DNA from: CAYLYU01 sp964501925
GTDB lineage: Bacteria > Pseudomonadota > Zetaproteobacteria > Mariprofundales > Mariprofundaceae
Assembly (NCBI GenBank): GCA_964501925.1
Contig: CAZCTM010000016.1
Coordinates: 1 to 47,283, forward strand
DNA length: 47,283 bases
Direction of reading: 5' to 3'
The translations under genes and the position numbers were made by a program. The notes beneath the pieces are model-generated. The model made no database searches, was not told the origin of the DNA, and saw only the letters and a program-made list of their open reading frames with translations. This document shows positions 8,180 to 16,400 of the stretch, in pieces. How positions within the stretch are numbered: the stretch's first letter is position 1; the number at the start of each line of letters is the position of its first letter.

Positions 8180-8581
8180 CTACTGAATTTCGACCCAGAC
8201 GCCGGTGGCGTCCACCTCGATGACCTTGCCGGCCACAATGCCGTTGGTGCTCACCTTGGCAACGATGTCATCCGCTTCGACGAGGGCGTCCCCGCCGACA
8301 TCGGCCGCCGTGAGAGCATTTGCTGCGCTGTTGGCGAACTTGAAGGTCCGTCTGCGGCGAACGGATACCCGCCTGTCTCCCGCGGCGCCGGCGCTGTTGT
8401 CGACCTGGCCCTCTGCCATGCCGAGAACCGTCAGGCCGGCCGCGTCGGCTGCCGGAACCGCGTTGCCGGCCGCGTTCACGGCCACCAGACTCCCCGCGTA
8501 AATCTTCGTTGCCGCCTCAACCGGGACGGAAAGCTGGTTGCCGTCACGGGCCGGAGTGTTTCTGTCTGCTGTCAATGCCAT
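8180..8581 (-). CDS. Head decoration/cement-like protein
   Basis: 133 residues located between the protease/scaffold and the major capsid gene. It is Ala/Val/Gly-rich and beta-type, with MALTADRNTPARDG, then EAATKIYAGSLVAVNAAGNA and a VWVEIQ end. This resembles the small capsid cement proteins (DUF2190-like and related) found in this position in Mu-like and other phages. They stabilise the expanded shell. I assign the role from position and composition, with moderate certainty. Confidence 0.6.
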   Translation of the reverse strand: MALTADRNTPARDGNQLSVPVEAATKIYAGSLVAVNAAGNAVPAADAAGLTVLGMAEGQVDNSAGAAGDRRVSVRRRRTFKFANSAANALTAADVGGDALVEADDIVAKVSTNGIVAGKVIEVDATGVWVEIQ

Positions 8582-8598
8582 GATTCAATCTCCTTGGT

Positions 8599-9171
8599 TC
8601 AGGCGCTCTGGGCCTGCTTGGTTTTCTTGTACTCCTCCGGATCCAGGCCAAGCTGGCTGCAAACCGCCTGCTCCTCCTCGCTCAGGGCCATGCCGCCGCG
8701 ATCCCCTCCCGAGGAGGATTCGCCCAACGGAAGGATCTGGGCCGTATTGGCCACGAACTGCTCAAAGCCCTCCGGATCCTTGCGGCAGTAATCCCTGGCC
8801 CAGTCCAGCGATGCCGGCGTGATCTTTCCCGCCTCCAGGGCGGAATTGACCGCCTGCTCCACGCGCGCGTTCTCCGCTGCGTCGGTCAGCGCTTTCAGCT
8901 GGGCCGACACGTTGTCGAACTCGGCGCGCGGCACGAATGCGTTCGGATCCGGGGTGTTGCTGTTGGCCGCAACCTGCTCGTTCAACCTGGCCACATGCGC
9001 CTCGATCGCCTCCACGGCGTCAATCAATGTCGCCTTGTCATCCAGGTTCGCATTGACGGCCACGCTGCCGATCCGTGCGATAACCTTGTGCAGCTCGTTG
9101 ACGATATCCTGCTCGTTTGATGCGGTCGGCAGGTTCAGAAAATGGCGCAAGTGCTCAATCAGTTTTTTCAT
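8599..9171 (-). CDS. Nested scaffold (Mu gpZ-equivalent) by internal start
   Basis: Inside the I gene, in frame, an ATG at 9171 follows AAGGAGAACAAC, a strong ribosome binding site. Translation from here gives a helical product of about 190 residues beginning MKKLIEHLRHFLNLP. In Mu, the scaffold Z is likewise made from the 3' part of gene I. The internal site is clearly visible; that it is used is inferred. Confidence 0.65.
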   Translation of the reverse strand: MKKLIEHLRHFLNLPTASNEQDIVNELHKVIARIGSVAVNANLDDKATLIDAVEAIEAHVARLNEQVAANSNTPDPNAFVPRAEFDNVSAQLKALTDAAENARVEQAVNSALEAGKITPASLDWARDYCRKDPEGFEQFVANTAQILPLGESSSGGDRGGMALSEEEQAVCSQLGLDPEEYKKTKQAQSA

Positions 9172-9711
9172 GTTGTTCTCCTTTGGATCCCGGGCGTTCA
9201 CCACAGGTTTGAGTTCTCCCAGGTTGGGATAATGGGTCAGGCCGCTGCCCCTGTAGGCCAGCGTTTTCCGCGTCCTGGGGTCGAAAGTGAAGACGGGGGA
9301 CGTGTACCGGAACTCCCTCTCGGTCAGGTGCTTGATGGCCGGCGTGTTCCAGCGGACGAGGCCGTAGATTCCGTCCGGCCGCGCCTCCAGCGTGGTGCGG
9401 TCCACCCAGCCGGCGGCCGGGGCCCTGGCGCCGGTCTTGCGCGCGTCCAGCGATGCGTGGTTGTAGTCGATCGGGAAATCGGTCTTGCTTGCCCTGGCAT
9501 TGGCGATGATGGCCTCGGCGTCCATGACCCATGAGCGGCCGTCAACGCCTGAGATGATGCCATCCGGTCCGGCCGGAATGAGCTGAATCAGCTGTTCCCG
9601 TGAATCCGCGTTGATGCCGGAGGGATCGAGAGAGCAAACCACCGTATCCGCATCGATCTGACACGTCGGATCATTGGCGTTTATCGCGATCAGCGCTGTC
9701 CGCTTCTCCAT
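8599..9711 (-). CDS. Mu gpI-like head protease/scaffold
   Basis: 370 residues with the features of the Mu I protein, a serine-type prohead protease: FPIDYNHASLDARKTGARAP, AAGWVDRTTLEARPDGIYG, then LTEREFRYTSPVFTFDP and LTHYPNLGELKP. The protease cleaves scaffold and capsid during maturation. The C-terminal 190 residues are helical and serve as scaffold, and have their own internal start (listed separately). Upstream lies about 215 bases with no gene. Confidence 0.85.
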   Translation of the reverse strand: MEKRTALIAINANDPTCQIDADTVVCSLDPSGINADSREQLIQLIPAGPDGIISGVDGRSWVMDAEAIIANARASKTDFPIDYNHASLDARKTGARAPAAGWVDRTTLEARPDGIYGLVRWNTPAIKHLTEREFRYTSPVFTFDPRTRKTLAYRGSGLTHYPNLGELKPVVNARDPKENNMKKLIEHLRHFLNLPTASNEQDIVNELHKVIARIGSVAVNANLDDKATLIDAVEAIEAHVARLNEQVAANSNTPDPNAFVPRAEFDNVSAQLKALTDAAENARVEQAVNSALEAGKITPASLDWARDYCRKDPEGFEQFVANTAQILPLGESSSGGDRGGMALSEEEQAVCSQLGLDPEEYKKTKQAQSA

Positions 9712-9926
9712 ACGCCGGTGAGATTATGCCTGCCCGTCACGGCATCAACCTGAAACGTTTCCACCTGTCGCCCGGAAATCTTTCGATACGGGAGAGATGC
9801 GCCTGACCCTGCCTGTAAACTTCAGTCAGAACCCGTTTAAACCACGTTTAAAAATCGAGTTTCGCTTTTCCGGGTGTCCTTGTAGCCGGGACGGGGAGCG
9901 AGGCCCCTAGAATCGATCTGAGCGCC
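9712..9926. other. Gap between head genes G and I
   Basis: About 215 bases without a convincing gene on either strand. It contains two nearby CGTTTAAA-type repeats (around 9836-9851) but no clear terminator or strong promoter. The leftward late transcript must cross it, since no new promoter is evident. Confidence 0.4.
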
Positions 9927-10409
9927 TCATTCAACGGATTTCATAATATGATCGCCGATAATAGCCAAGATCTCCTGTTCGTCCGCGTCGCTGATGCCCA
10001 GGAACGGCCGGGCCGGAATATCTCCCCAGGGGATGGGTGCCCCGCGTGATGTGTAGCCGAATTCTCCCTTGTCGGCACCGAACTGTTGAACTGCGGCGTA
10101 TTCAAGTGAAGAACCAATCTCCACCTCGTCGCCGGCAAGTGCGTAGCTGATCTCGCTGGACAGCCGCTTCGACTCGCCGATCAGCGGTTTGTCGCCTTTC
10201 TTTCTCGACAGCGTGGACGGCATGTTTGGCTCCCAGGACGTTCCGTCCGGGGCTTCACTGCGCGCAAAACGCTCCTTTGTGGCGTTGATCATGTACTCGC
10301 CGATATCCCGCAGGGCCGGCTCGAGATCCTTTCCCGCGTCTGCCAGGCGTTTCAATGCAGCCTTGATTCTCCGATTATCGACCTCAATCTTGATAAAGCC
10401 ATCGGGCAT
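9927..10409 (-). CDS. Virion morphogenesis protein (Mu gpG-like)
   Basis: 160 residues of the phage virion morphogenesis family (Mu gpG, P2 gpS type). The pattern is a helical N-terminus with ALRDIGEYMINATKERFARS, then PDGTSWEP, LIGESKRLSSEISYAL, EIGSSLEYAAVQQFG and IPARPFLGISD. These proteins help complete tails or join heads to tails. It follows the F gene, as in Mu, with an 88-base gap. Confidence 0.87.
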   Translation of the reverse strand: MPDGFIKIEVDNRRIKAALKRLADAGKDLEPALRDIGEYMINATKERFARSEAPDGTSWEPNMPSTLSRKKGDKPLIGESKRLSSEISYALAGDEVEIGSSLEYAAVQQFGADKGEFGYTSRGAPIPWGDIPARPFLGISDADEQEILAIIGDHIMKSVE

Positions 10410-10497
10410 GGTCTATATTCTCCTTGGCCGTTGATTCGGGCACGCGACCGTCATGCTCATACCATGATCGTTACGGACGTTCAGGTTTCGGGACGGA

Positions 10498-11751
10498 TCA
10501 ACGGCCTTTCTTTATCCATAAACTCTGCAATGCCAGCATTCTTCGCTTCTTCCTCACCTCGAACGTCACGGTATAAAGGTCATCATGAATCCGTTTGCGG
10601 TATCTGATTACCGGATGCCCCACATCCGATTTTCCGCTATAGCCTATTTCGTCAGGATCATTCAGGACGACCGTGATCAAGCTGAAGTCATGAGCAGTGA
10701 CAGATCTCTGGCCGCGCCCTGCTTCCACCTTGGTGTTGCCATGCTTTTTAAGCACATGACGTGGAGCGAACCTGTCCAGGGCGAAGTCATATAGCGACAC
10801 ATCGAGTCCTTTCACAAGTTGAGCGACCTGCGCCACGTCTTTCGATGTAAGCAGCCCCATCGTTCTGTATTCCGGCACCTTACGGCCCGCAAGCACGGCC
10901 TGGGCATATCGGCGCACATCATCCGCAACGGACGGAAGTTCACGGTATGATCGCGCGAGATCATCACGCACGGATTCCGGCACTCCTTGCATGTAGGCTT
11001 TGGCAAGCACGTATTCCCACTGCTGTGTTTTACGCGCCATAGCCCTTACCGTATCACTAACAGTATCTCCCGGCTGATAGTCCCAGCCCTTGTCGATGCC
11101 CACCGGCGCGCCCGTCTTGGGATCAAGCTTGTTCCAGGACGGATTCAGCTTCCTGCCCGGGTCACCTCCAAGCCTTCTGGCCCCGGCGGCGGATCTGGCG
11201 CCAAGCAGGTAGCAGCGACAGCCCCAGCCGTTCGGAGCCGAATGTGTGTTCCAGAATGGATGGTCGCCTGGCAACGTGATGCCGTCCCATGACAGATGCA
11301 GGGGCCTGGGATGGGCGACGGAATCGTTGTGCTTGTATATCCAGAACCTGAAGCCGCCTTCTCGCAGCTGGGCAACCCGGCCTGCGGCGTAGGATGTGGA
11401 TGCGTTGGTCTGGTAGATGACGCGTGTGCGCCAGTTCCGACCGGCCTTCGTGGTCTCGCCGGTCCAGTTGTGCCAGCCGCGGCGCTCGACAATGGAGTGA
11501 AAATCCTTGCGGAACGCCTGGAGGCTCTTCCCCTCCGAAATCGTTCGATCCACGGCGGCGGCCAGGTCGGTCAACAGATCCGCCTTTTGCGCTCCGGCCA
11601 CCATGAACGCCGTATCGTGCCCGGCACGCTTGATATCATCCCATCGCCGGGTCGGCACGAGCTTGCCGAGCTTGCCGCGAAAAAACGCCACCTGTTCGGC
11701 AAACGGCTTCCTTAACACCCCTGAGACCACGGAAGGTTGAGCCTGCCTCAC
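10498..11751 (-). CDS. MuF-type head morphogenesis protein with C-terminal nuclease-like domain
   Basis: 417 residues. Residues 1-250 are the SPP1 gp7/MuF domain: RVIYQTNASTSYAAGRV, a YKHNDSVAHPRPLHLSWDG segment and PNGWGCRCYLLGA, which together give the usual H...H...CxC pattern. MuF sits at the portal and enters the head in few copies. Residues about 325-417 (RHVLKKHGNTKVEAGRGQRS, then VTAHDFSLITVVLNDPDEIG and a YTVTFEVRKKRRML strand) resemble the Barnase-EndoU-ColicinE5/D-RelE-like phage nucleases fused to MuF proteins. The C-terminus could be a co-delivered effector. The start overlaps the upstream gene by four bases. Confidence 0.83.
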   Translation of the reverse strand: MRQAQPSVVSGVLRKPFAEQVAFFRGKLGKLVPTRRWDDIKRAGHDTAFMVAGAQKADLLTDLAAAVDRTISEGKSLQAFRKDFHSIVERRGWHNWTGETTKAGRNWRTRVIYQTNASTSYAAGRVAQLREGGFRFWIYKHNDSVAHPRPLHLSWDGITLPGDHPFWNTHSAPNGWGCRCYLLGARSAAGARRLGGDPGRKLNPSWNKLDPKTGAPVGIDKGWDYQPGDTVSDTVRAMARKTQQWEYVLAKAYMQGVPESVRDDLARSYRELPSVADDVRRYAQAVLAGRKVPEYRTMGLLTSKDVAQVAQLVKGLDVSLYDFALDRFAPRHVLKKHGNTKVEAGRGQRSVTAHDFSLITVVLNDPDEIGYSGKSDVGHPVIRYRKRIHDDLYTVTFEVRKKRRMLALQSLWIKKGR

Positions 11752-12050
11752 GAAACGTCGGCCCTCACGTCCATCCAGGCGTAGCCGACAACGCCGGTAT
11801 CGCCTTCAGCCGTATCCACCACCACCTTGATCTTGTAACGCACGCCATCCGCGCCGCCTGAAAAGTTGGCCCGCACCAGCTGCCTGTTATCCGTTGACGG
11901 CGGGCCGATCGTCAGCCCTGCCGGCGTCGCCGTAACCGATTGCACCGTCTGGATATTGTGCGGCGTTTTCCGGCCGCCTGCGAGGACATCGTGCATGTCG
12001 ATGTCATACAGCCGGCTTTCTCCAACCTCTTTCTCAAGCGCCTTGCTCAT
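11748..12050 (-). CDS. Small beta-rich phage protein, possible fibre-tail adaptor
   Basis: 100 residues. After a short charged N-terminus the pattern is beta-type: VQSVTATPAGLTIGPPSTDN, then a NFSGGADGVRYKIKVVVDTA segment and an end in WMDVRADVS. This matches the small immunoglobulin-like adaptor proteins next to fibre genes in siphophages and Mu-like phages. It is the last of five fibre-like genes between terminase and MuF. Name given from pattern; moderate certainty. Confidence 0.55.
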   Translation of the reverse strand: MSKALEKEVGESRLYDIDMHDVLAGGRKTPHNIQTVQSVTATPAGLTIGPPSTDNRQLVRANFSGGADGVRYKIKVVVDTAEGDTGVVGYAWMDVRADVS

Positions 12051-13118
12051 CTACGCCCCCTCTGCCCTTATCACCGTCCATCTCTCGCCGGGTCTTGCAA
12101 TGAGGTTTCTTCCCCTGGCCCTGAATACCAGGCATCGGCCCTCGGCGCGGTATGCGGAGACGGCGCCGCTATCGCCTGCCTGCGCTGATGCCATGCTTGC
12201 GGAGATGGTTGATACGCCATCCGTTACGCCGATGTTGCCAGCCTGCGTAATGTCCGAATCCGCGGTGCGGACCTGACCAATGATTGCCGTGATATGACCC
12301 AAATCACCGGCCTGGGTCGAGTCCATGCCGGCAGCGATCACTCCCGAAGCGGCGCTTGTCCCCGTATCACCCGCCTGCGCTGATGCCATGCTTGCGGAGA
12401 TGGTTGATACGCCATCCGTTACGCCGATGTTGCCAGCCTGCGTAATGTCCGAATCCGCGGTGCGGACCTGACCAATGATTGCCGTGATATGGCCCGAATC
12501 ACCGGCCTGGACGGCTGCCAGGATGGCCTGGCTTTCCGCGACAGCCTCTGTTTGCCCGGAGTTAGCGCCCTGGGAGACGTTTGAGCCAATACCGGCAGTT
12601 ACGGCCGCGCCTGTTTGCCCGCCATCCCCGGCCTGGGTCGAGTCCATGCCGGCAGCGATCACTCCCGAAGCGGCGCTTATTCCCGTATCGCCGGCCTGGG
12701 TTGCGGGCCAGGAGAGGCGCGCCCTGAGAGTTGCCGCCGCCTGGCCGGCGTCCGGTTCCTGCGGCCCGGACATGCCGGCGGACACAGACGCGGCAATGAA
12801 TCCGCTGCCGACCTGATTCTCCTGGACAACAACGGAGGATCCGTCGATTTGCGCGTGAACCGCCGCCGCGCCTGTTTGATCCGCCTGCGATACCGATGAC
12901 CGGATGCCAACCTGTGACGCCGCCCGGGCCGTGGAAACGTCCCCGGCCTGCACGCTGAGCATCGTTGCGGCAATCATGACGCCGGCTGCCGTCAGGGACG
13001 CCTGACTGGTCTGGATTAAACTGGAATCGATTGACCTGGCTGCGGCGCCGCCCTGCGCGCCGGCATCGTGGGTGCGCCAGTTTGTGCCCTGTTTCGGATC
13101 TCTGGTGAACCAGACCAT
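12051..13118 (-). CDS. Repeat-rich phage surface protein with QAGD units
   Basis: 355 residues, mostly tandem units of 20-22 residues opening with QAGD or QAGN followed by alternating small residues (for example QAGDTGISAASGVIAAGMDS). At least eight units can be counted from about residue 140 on, with looser ones before. The regularity suggests a solenoid or beta-helix, as in fibre shafts. A 119-base exact DNA repeat (12178-12296 and 12373-12491) shows recent unit duplication. The C-terminal 35 residues, rich in Arg, are unique. Unknown family; a fibre or head-decoration role is inferred. Confidence 0.6.
   Translation of the reverse strand: MVWFTRDPKQGTNWRTHDAGAQGGAAARSIDSSLIQTSQASLTAAGVMIAATMLSVQAGDVSTARAASQVGIRSSVSQADQTGAAAVHAQIDGSSVVVQENQVGSGFIAASVSAGMSGPQEPDAGQAAATLRARLSWPATQAGDTGISAASGVIAAGMDSTQAGDGGQTGAAVTAGIGSNVSQGANSGQTEAVAESQAILAAVQAGDSGHITAIIGQVRTADSDITQAGNIGVTDGVSTISASMASAQAGDTGTSAASGVIAAGMDSTQAGDLGHITAIIGQVRTADSDITQAGNIGVTDGVSTISASMASAQAGDSGAVSAYRAEGRCLVFRARGRNLIARPGERWTVIRAEGA
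12178..12491. repeat. Exact internal direct repeat of 119 bp
   Basis: Bases 12178-12296 recur unchanged at 12373-12491, offset by 195 bases, which equals 65 codons and so keeps the frame. A second exact repeat of 51 bp (12307-12357 and 12628-12678) overlaps this array. Both encode QAGD units of the repeat protein. Exact identity points to recent slippage or unequal recombination, and the unit number probably varies between strains. Confidence 0.85.
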
Positions 13119-14024
13119 TTATACCACCGTCGGCGTGATCGGTCCGGCGATCACGGTCTCTTTCAGGGCGACACTGCCGGGCGGCATGGACGCGTTCACC
13201 GGATCGGGAATGAGCATCACGTCGTTACCTGTCGTCACGGTTATGGTTACGGATCCGGCACCTCCGGCGATGGCCGCGCTCCCAACAACATTGAGCTGCC
13301 CGGACGCAAACGTACTGGCCTCCACAGCGACGACATTGATGCCGTCCGCGAGGGCGACGCCGGCAGAATCCTGTAGCGTTTCGGTGACCTGGTACGACAC
13401 CTCCTGAAGATCCACGTCCCAGATCTCAAAGCCCCATTCGCGGCCGGTCGAACCCTTGTTTTCATTCGACATTGCATAGAAATACTGATACGTGGCCGGT
13501 TCCCCGGCATCATGGGCCACCGTGTCCGTGGCGATTTGCTGCGTTCTGGCGGCATCCGAATAGAAAAACACGGTGACGTTGTTGGCATCCACCACGATCT
13601 TGCCGTAGACAACCGTATTCTCGTTAAACGCGCCGGTAACGCCGTTGCCCTTCATATTGGCGCCGGCTGTAAACACGTTGATGTCCACCTTGCCGGCCCC
13701 GTCGGACTGGAACTGGATGCCGCAACCCGGCCAGCCGTTGTTCTTGTGTGTCCGGAAGTCGCCGATATTGTTGCTATAGCACATCCCGAAGCACTTGCCA
13801 TTGCCGGTCGTGTCCGTGTATCTGAACGTAAACAGGTGAGTCCAGCCGGTATTCCGCACGAAATGCCCGGCCGTGGCATCCTTGTACAGGATGGCCTCGG
13901 CATCCGAATCCGCAGGCGCATTGATGTCCGCGGAGGCCATCGATCCGGCCGGCGTTGCGGCGGGAAAAAGGATGTACCCGTTCGGATCGGATTTCGTGTA
14001 TCCGGAGAGGATTTCAAACGGCAT
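13119..14024 (-). CDS. Beta-rich (LamG/concanavalin-like) phage structural protein
   Basis: 301 residues. The first 200 have the jelly-roll pattern of carbohydrate-binding lectin-like domains: GHFVRNTGWTHLFTFRYTD, a GIQFQSDGAGKVDINVF strand, VVYGKIVVDANNVTVFFYSD and WGFEIWDVDLQEVSY. The last 80 form Ig-like strands (SVTITVTTGNDVMLIPDP). It ends one base before the QAGD gene. Probably a virion surface protein binding host glycans; the fold is inferred from pattern. Confidence 0.55.
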   Translation of the reverse strand: MPFEILSGYTKSDPNGYILFPAATPAGSMASADINAPADSDAEAILYKDATAGHFVRNTGWTHLFTFRYTDTTGNGKCFGMCYSNNIGDFRTHKNNGWPGCGIQFQSDGAGKVDINVFTAGANMKGNGVTGAFNENTVVYGKIVVDANNVTVFFYSDAARTQQIATDTVAHDAGEPATYQYFYAMSNENKGSTGREWGFEIWDVDLQEVSYQVTETLQDSAGVALADGINVVAVEASTFASGQLNVVGSAAIAGGAGSVTITVTTGNDVMLIPDPVNASMPPGSVALKETVIAGPITPTVV

Positions 14025-14244
14025 TGATCAAGGTCCTTTTCACCCTTATGGCCTTCAATATGGCGTCATGCGTGTCTTCATAATCAGACCATTCCTGCCT
14101 TGTGACGGCGCCGGCCATGAACATGGATCCGTAATAATTGTGTTCGGCGATTGCCGCCGCATGCAGTTTTTCCAGAATGTCCAGCTGTCTCGATTTTGAA
14201 ACAGCCGGGATTCGCAGCGGCAGCGTGATCGCTGATCCAATCAA
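14014..14244 (-). CDS. 76-aa helical hypothetical phage protein
   Basis: It starts at ATG 14244 and overlaps the FCCH-domain gene upstream by four bases and the lectin-like gene downstream by eleven. The sequence is helical with a RQLDILEKLHAAAIAEHNYY segment and a C-terminal DAILKAIRVKRTLINAV helix. I do not recognise the family. Its place in the five-gene module suggests an adaptor or chaperone for the neighbouring fibre-like proteins. Confidence 0.55.
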   Translation of the reverse strand: MIGSAITLPLRIPAVSKSRQLDILEKLHAAAIAEHNYYGSMFMAGAVTRQEWSDYEDTHDAILKAIRVKRTLINAV

Positions 14245-14852
14245 GCAGGATGCTCCAGCACAATCTTCGGTATGGTCACCTGACCACCCAACTGGATGCT
14301 CAGATTGTCCATTCCCAGATAGCCGGCCAGGACAGCCTTGCCGCCACTCACGTAGACCCCATAGGCCGTTGAATCAACACCGTCCAGTGTGAACGTATCA
14401 ACGCCTGTTACGGTGATCGTATGAATCATGTCATTTATCTCGACCATGCCGACCACACCCGTTATCAGGATATTGTCTCCCGTGGTGAACCCATGACCCA
14501 CGCATGTGATCTGGCACGGGTTGGCTTGAGATGCGCCACTGATTGACTTGTTCTGCATGACAGGCCAATCCATTCGTTCGCCCGATGAGGCGAAAAGGCG
14601 CGCCCATCCGGCAGTCCCCGTGGCATCCGCCGCGGTATCCTGGATCTGTGAACTAATGACTGAACGGCCGTTTGCAGCAGCACCAAACGCGGGATTCCCC
14701 ATGACGAAAGACGCCAGGACATTACCTGTCGGGGGATCGTCGGCCGAGGCCGGCATGGCGCCGTCCCTGATTTCAAATGATTGACCGTTGAATTTGGACA
14801 AGAGCCCGTCCAGCAGGGCGTTTCGTGCATTTGTGTTGATGTTGAATGGCAT
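14241..14852 (-). CDS. Phage fibre-type protein with E1 FCCH-like domain
   Basis: 203 residues, with AAAGGAGAG ahead of ATG 14852. Residues about 105-170 read NPCQITCVGHGFTTGDNILI, then TGVVGMVEIND and TVTGVDTFTLDGVDST. This is the FCCH-like beta-barrel motif (named after ubiquitin-activating E1) common in phage fibre and tail proteins. The first 100 residues open with FNINTNARNALLDGLLSKFN. It lies 12 bases after the terminase gene, where the portal gene is expected. Confidence 0.65.
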   Translation of the reverse strand: MPFNINTNARNALLDGLLSKFNGQSFEIRDGAMPASADDPPTGNVLASFVMGNPAFGAAANGRSVISSQIQDTAADATGTAGWARLFASSGERMDWPVMQNKSISGASQANPCQITCVGHGFTTGDNILITGVVGMVEINDMIHTITVTGVDTFTLDGVDSTAYGVYVSGGKAVLAGYLGMDNLSIQLGGQVTIPKIVLEHPA

Positions 14853-14864
14853 GTTTCTCTCCTT

Positions 14865-16400
14865 TTAATATCCGGCAGTATCCAGGGCGCCACCGACCGT
14901 GCCCCAGCCGGTATGGCCGCGCGGCAACCGGCCGGAAACGCCGGCATCGTTGAGCAGCGATGCCGAGGCCCTGCGGCCGGTGGATTCAAAGTCGATATGC
15001 ACGGCATCCATGAGGCTGGCCGCATAGGCCAGGGCGATGGCGATGGCGGAATCGCCATGCCTTTTCCCTTTCTTGTCCGTCTTGCCTTCCGGTACACGCG
15101 GCACGCCACGCACCAGGCGGATGGCGCGATGATCCTCCAGCACGTCATCGTGCCGCGGGACGGTGATCAGCCGATCCTCATAGGCGGCCTTGTACTTCGG
15201 CATGTTTTCCCGATACCAGGCTTCGGTGAAGTGCACCTGCTCGATGCAGGATCCATATCTGTCGTGGGCGGACTCTGCGATATAGGAGCCGTTGCCGGTG
15301 GCGTCGATCGCGCCGGCATGCAGCCTGGGGAGGGCGTCCACCACTGCAAACAGCACCTGTTCCTGCTGCTTGTGCGGCACGTTGCGCATCTCGACCAGGA
15401 AGGGCACCCGACGGTGCAGGGTTTCGCCGATCTCCATCGGGGCGATATCGCTCATGTCGCCGACTCTGGCGAAGTCCATGCCAAAGGCGTGGCGCCGATC
15501 CGGATCCAGCCGGGCGAATAGGGGGCGCAGGACATCGTTGATCCAATCCTGGGTCTCGGCGCGGCGCACTGGCTCGGGGGCCATATTGAAGCTGCGCGAT
15601 CCCTCGAAGCGGACCACGGGCGCATCCACCATGCATGCCTCGACCAACGCCCTTGGCAGGTATGCGCCGCCACCGAAACTGGGAATGCAGAACAGCTCCT
15701 CGTCCTCGTTGGGGCGGTAGCGCCGAATCAGTGACTCGCGCCATTCAGCCTCGGCCTCGGGAGACCACTGCCGCTTTGTCACCTCGCAGATGCGGCGAAA
15801 GAGGCCGTCCTCCAGCGCATCGTCGAGGGTGACGCGATGCAGGCTGTAATCGTAGCGGCCGGCGCGAACATCGTTTATGAGCATGTTAAACGGGTTTTCA
15901 TCGCCATTGTGGGTGCTGATGATGCGCACCGACCCGCCCCACATGGTCATCGCCATCGCGGCTTTAAGCAGCTCCTCGATATCATCCACGAATGCGGCCT
16001 CGTCCACGATCAGACGCTCACCAGGCCGCCCCTTTGAACGCAGGTTGCGGGGGTTGGAACTGAATGTCTGGATGGAATGTCCGGAGGCAAAGTTGATGCG
16101 ATAAATCAGGATATCGCGATCCGGATTCTTTGGGTCCGGCATCAGGCTCTCGCCGATTTCACTTGCGCCGGCATTGAAGGCCTTGGCCCACGACGCGCAA
16201 TCCTCGATGAAGCCCGCGGTCATCTCCTTGTCATAGGAGATGTAGTAGACATTGGCACCGGCCGCAGCGGATGCATGAAGAACGGAATCGGCCGCCTCGG
16301 CATATGAAAGGCCGATGCGTCGGCTTTTCTCGATGATCCTTACCGGGGCCTTGTCCTCGATCCAACGCCTCTGATATGGCAGCAGAATGGACCCGTTCAA
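14865..16400 (-). CDS. Terminase large subunit (Mu gp28-like)
   Basis: About 511 residues. Translation most likely starts at TTG 16400, overlapping the stop of the gp27-like gene, with GAAGGAGATG upstream; the longer frame gives a low-complexity shadow. The ATPase has a Walker A-like EKSRRIGLSYAEA and Walker B RLIVDEAAFVDD. The C-terminal RNase H-type nuclease shows GMDFARVGDMSD, GAIDATGNGSYIAE and HGDSAIAIALA acidic motifs. It packages DNA headfuls after transposition. In Mu the gp29 portal follows; here it does not. Confidence 0.9.
   Translation of the reverse strand: MNGSILLPYQRRWIEDKAPVRIIEKSRRIGLSYAEAADSVLHASAAAGANVYYISYDKEMTAGFIEDCASWAKAFNAGASEIGESLMPDPKNPDRDILIYRINFASGHSIQTFSSNPRNLRSKGRPGERLIVDEAAFVDDIEELLKAAMAMTMWGGSVRIISTHNGDENPFNMLINDVRAGRYDYSLHRVTLDDALEDGLFRRICEVTKRQWSPEAEAEWRESLIRRYRPNEDEELFCIPSFGGGAYLPRALVEACMVDAPVVRFEGSRSFNMAPEPVRRAETQDWINDVLRPLFARLDPDRRHAFGMDFARVGDMSDIAPMEIGETLHRRVPFLVEMRNVPHKQQEQVLFAVVDALPRLHAGAIDATGNGSYIAESAHDRYGSCIEQVHFTEAWYRENMPKYKAAYEDRLITVPRHDDVLEDHRAIRLVRGVPRVPEGKTDKKGKRHGDSAIAIALAYAASLMDAVHIDFESTGRRASASLLNDAGVSGRLPRGHTGWGTVGGALDTAGY

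Noticed and set aside
12051..13118. Possible CRISPR-like repeats
   Set aside because: The repeats are in frame, lack regular unique spacers and encode QAGD protein units in a coupled phage gene.
13119..14024. Candidate for the missing portal protein
   Set aside because: At 301 residues it is too short, and its pattern is beta-rich and lectin-like, without the helical stem and clip of portals.
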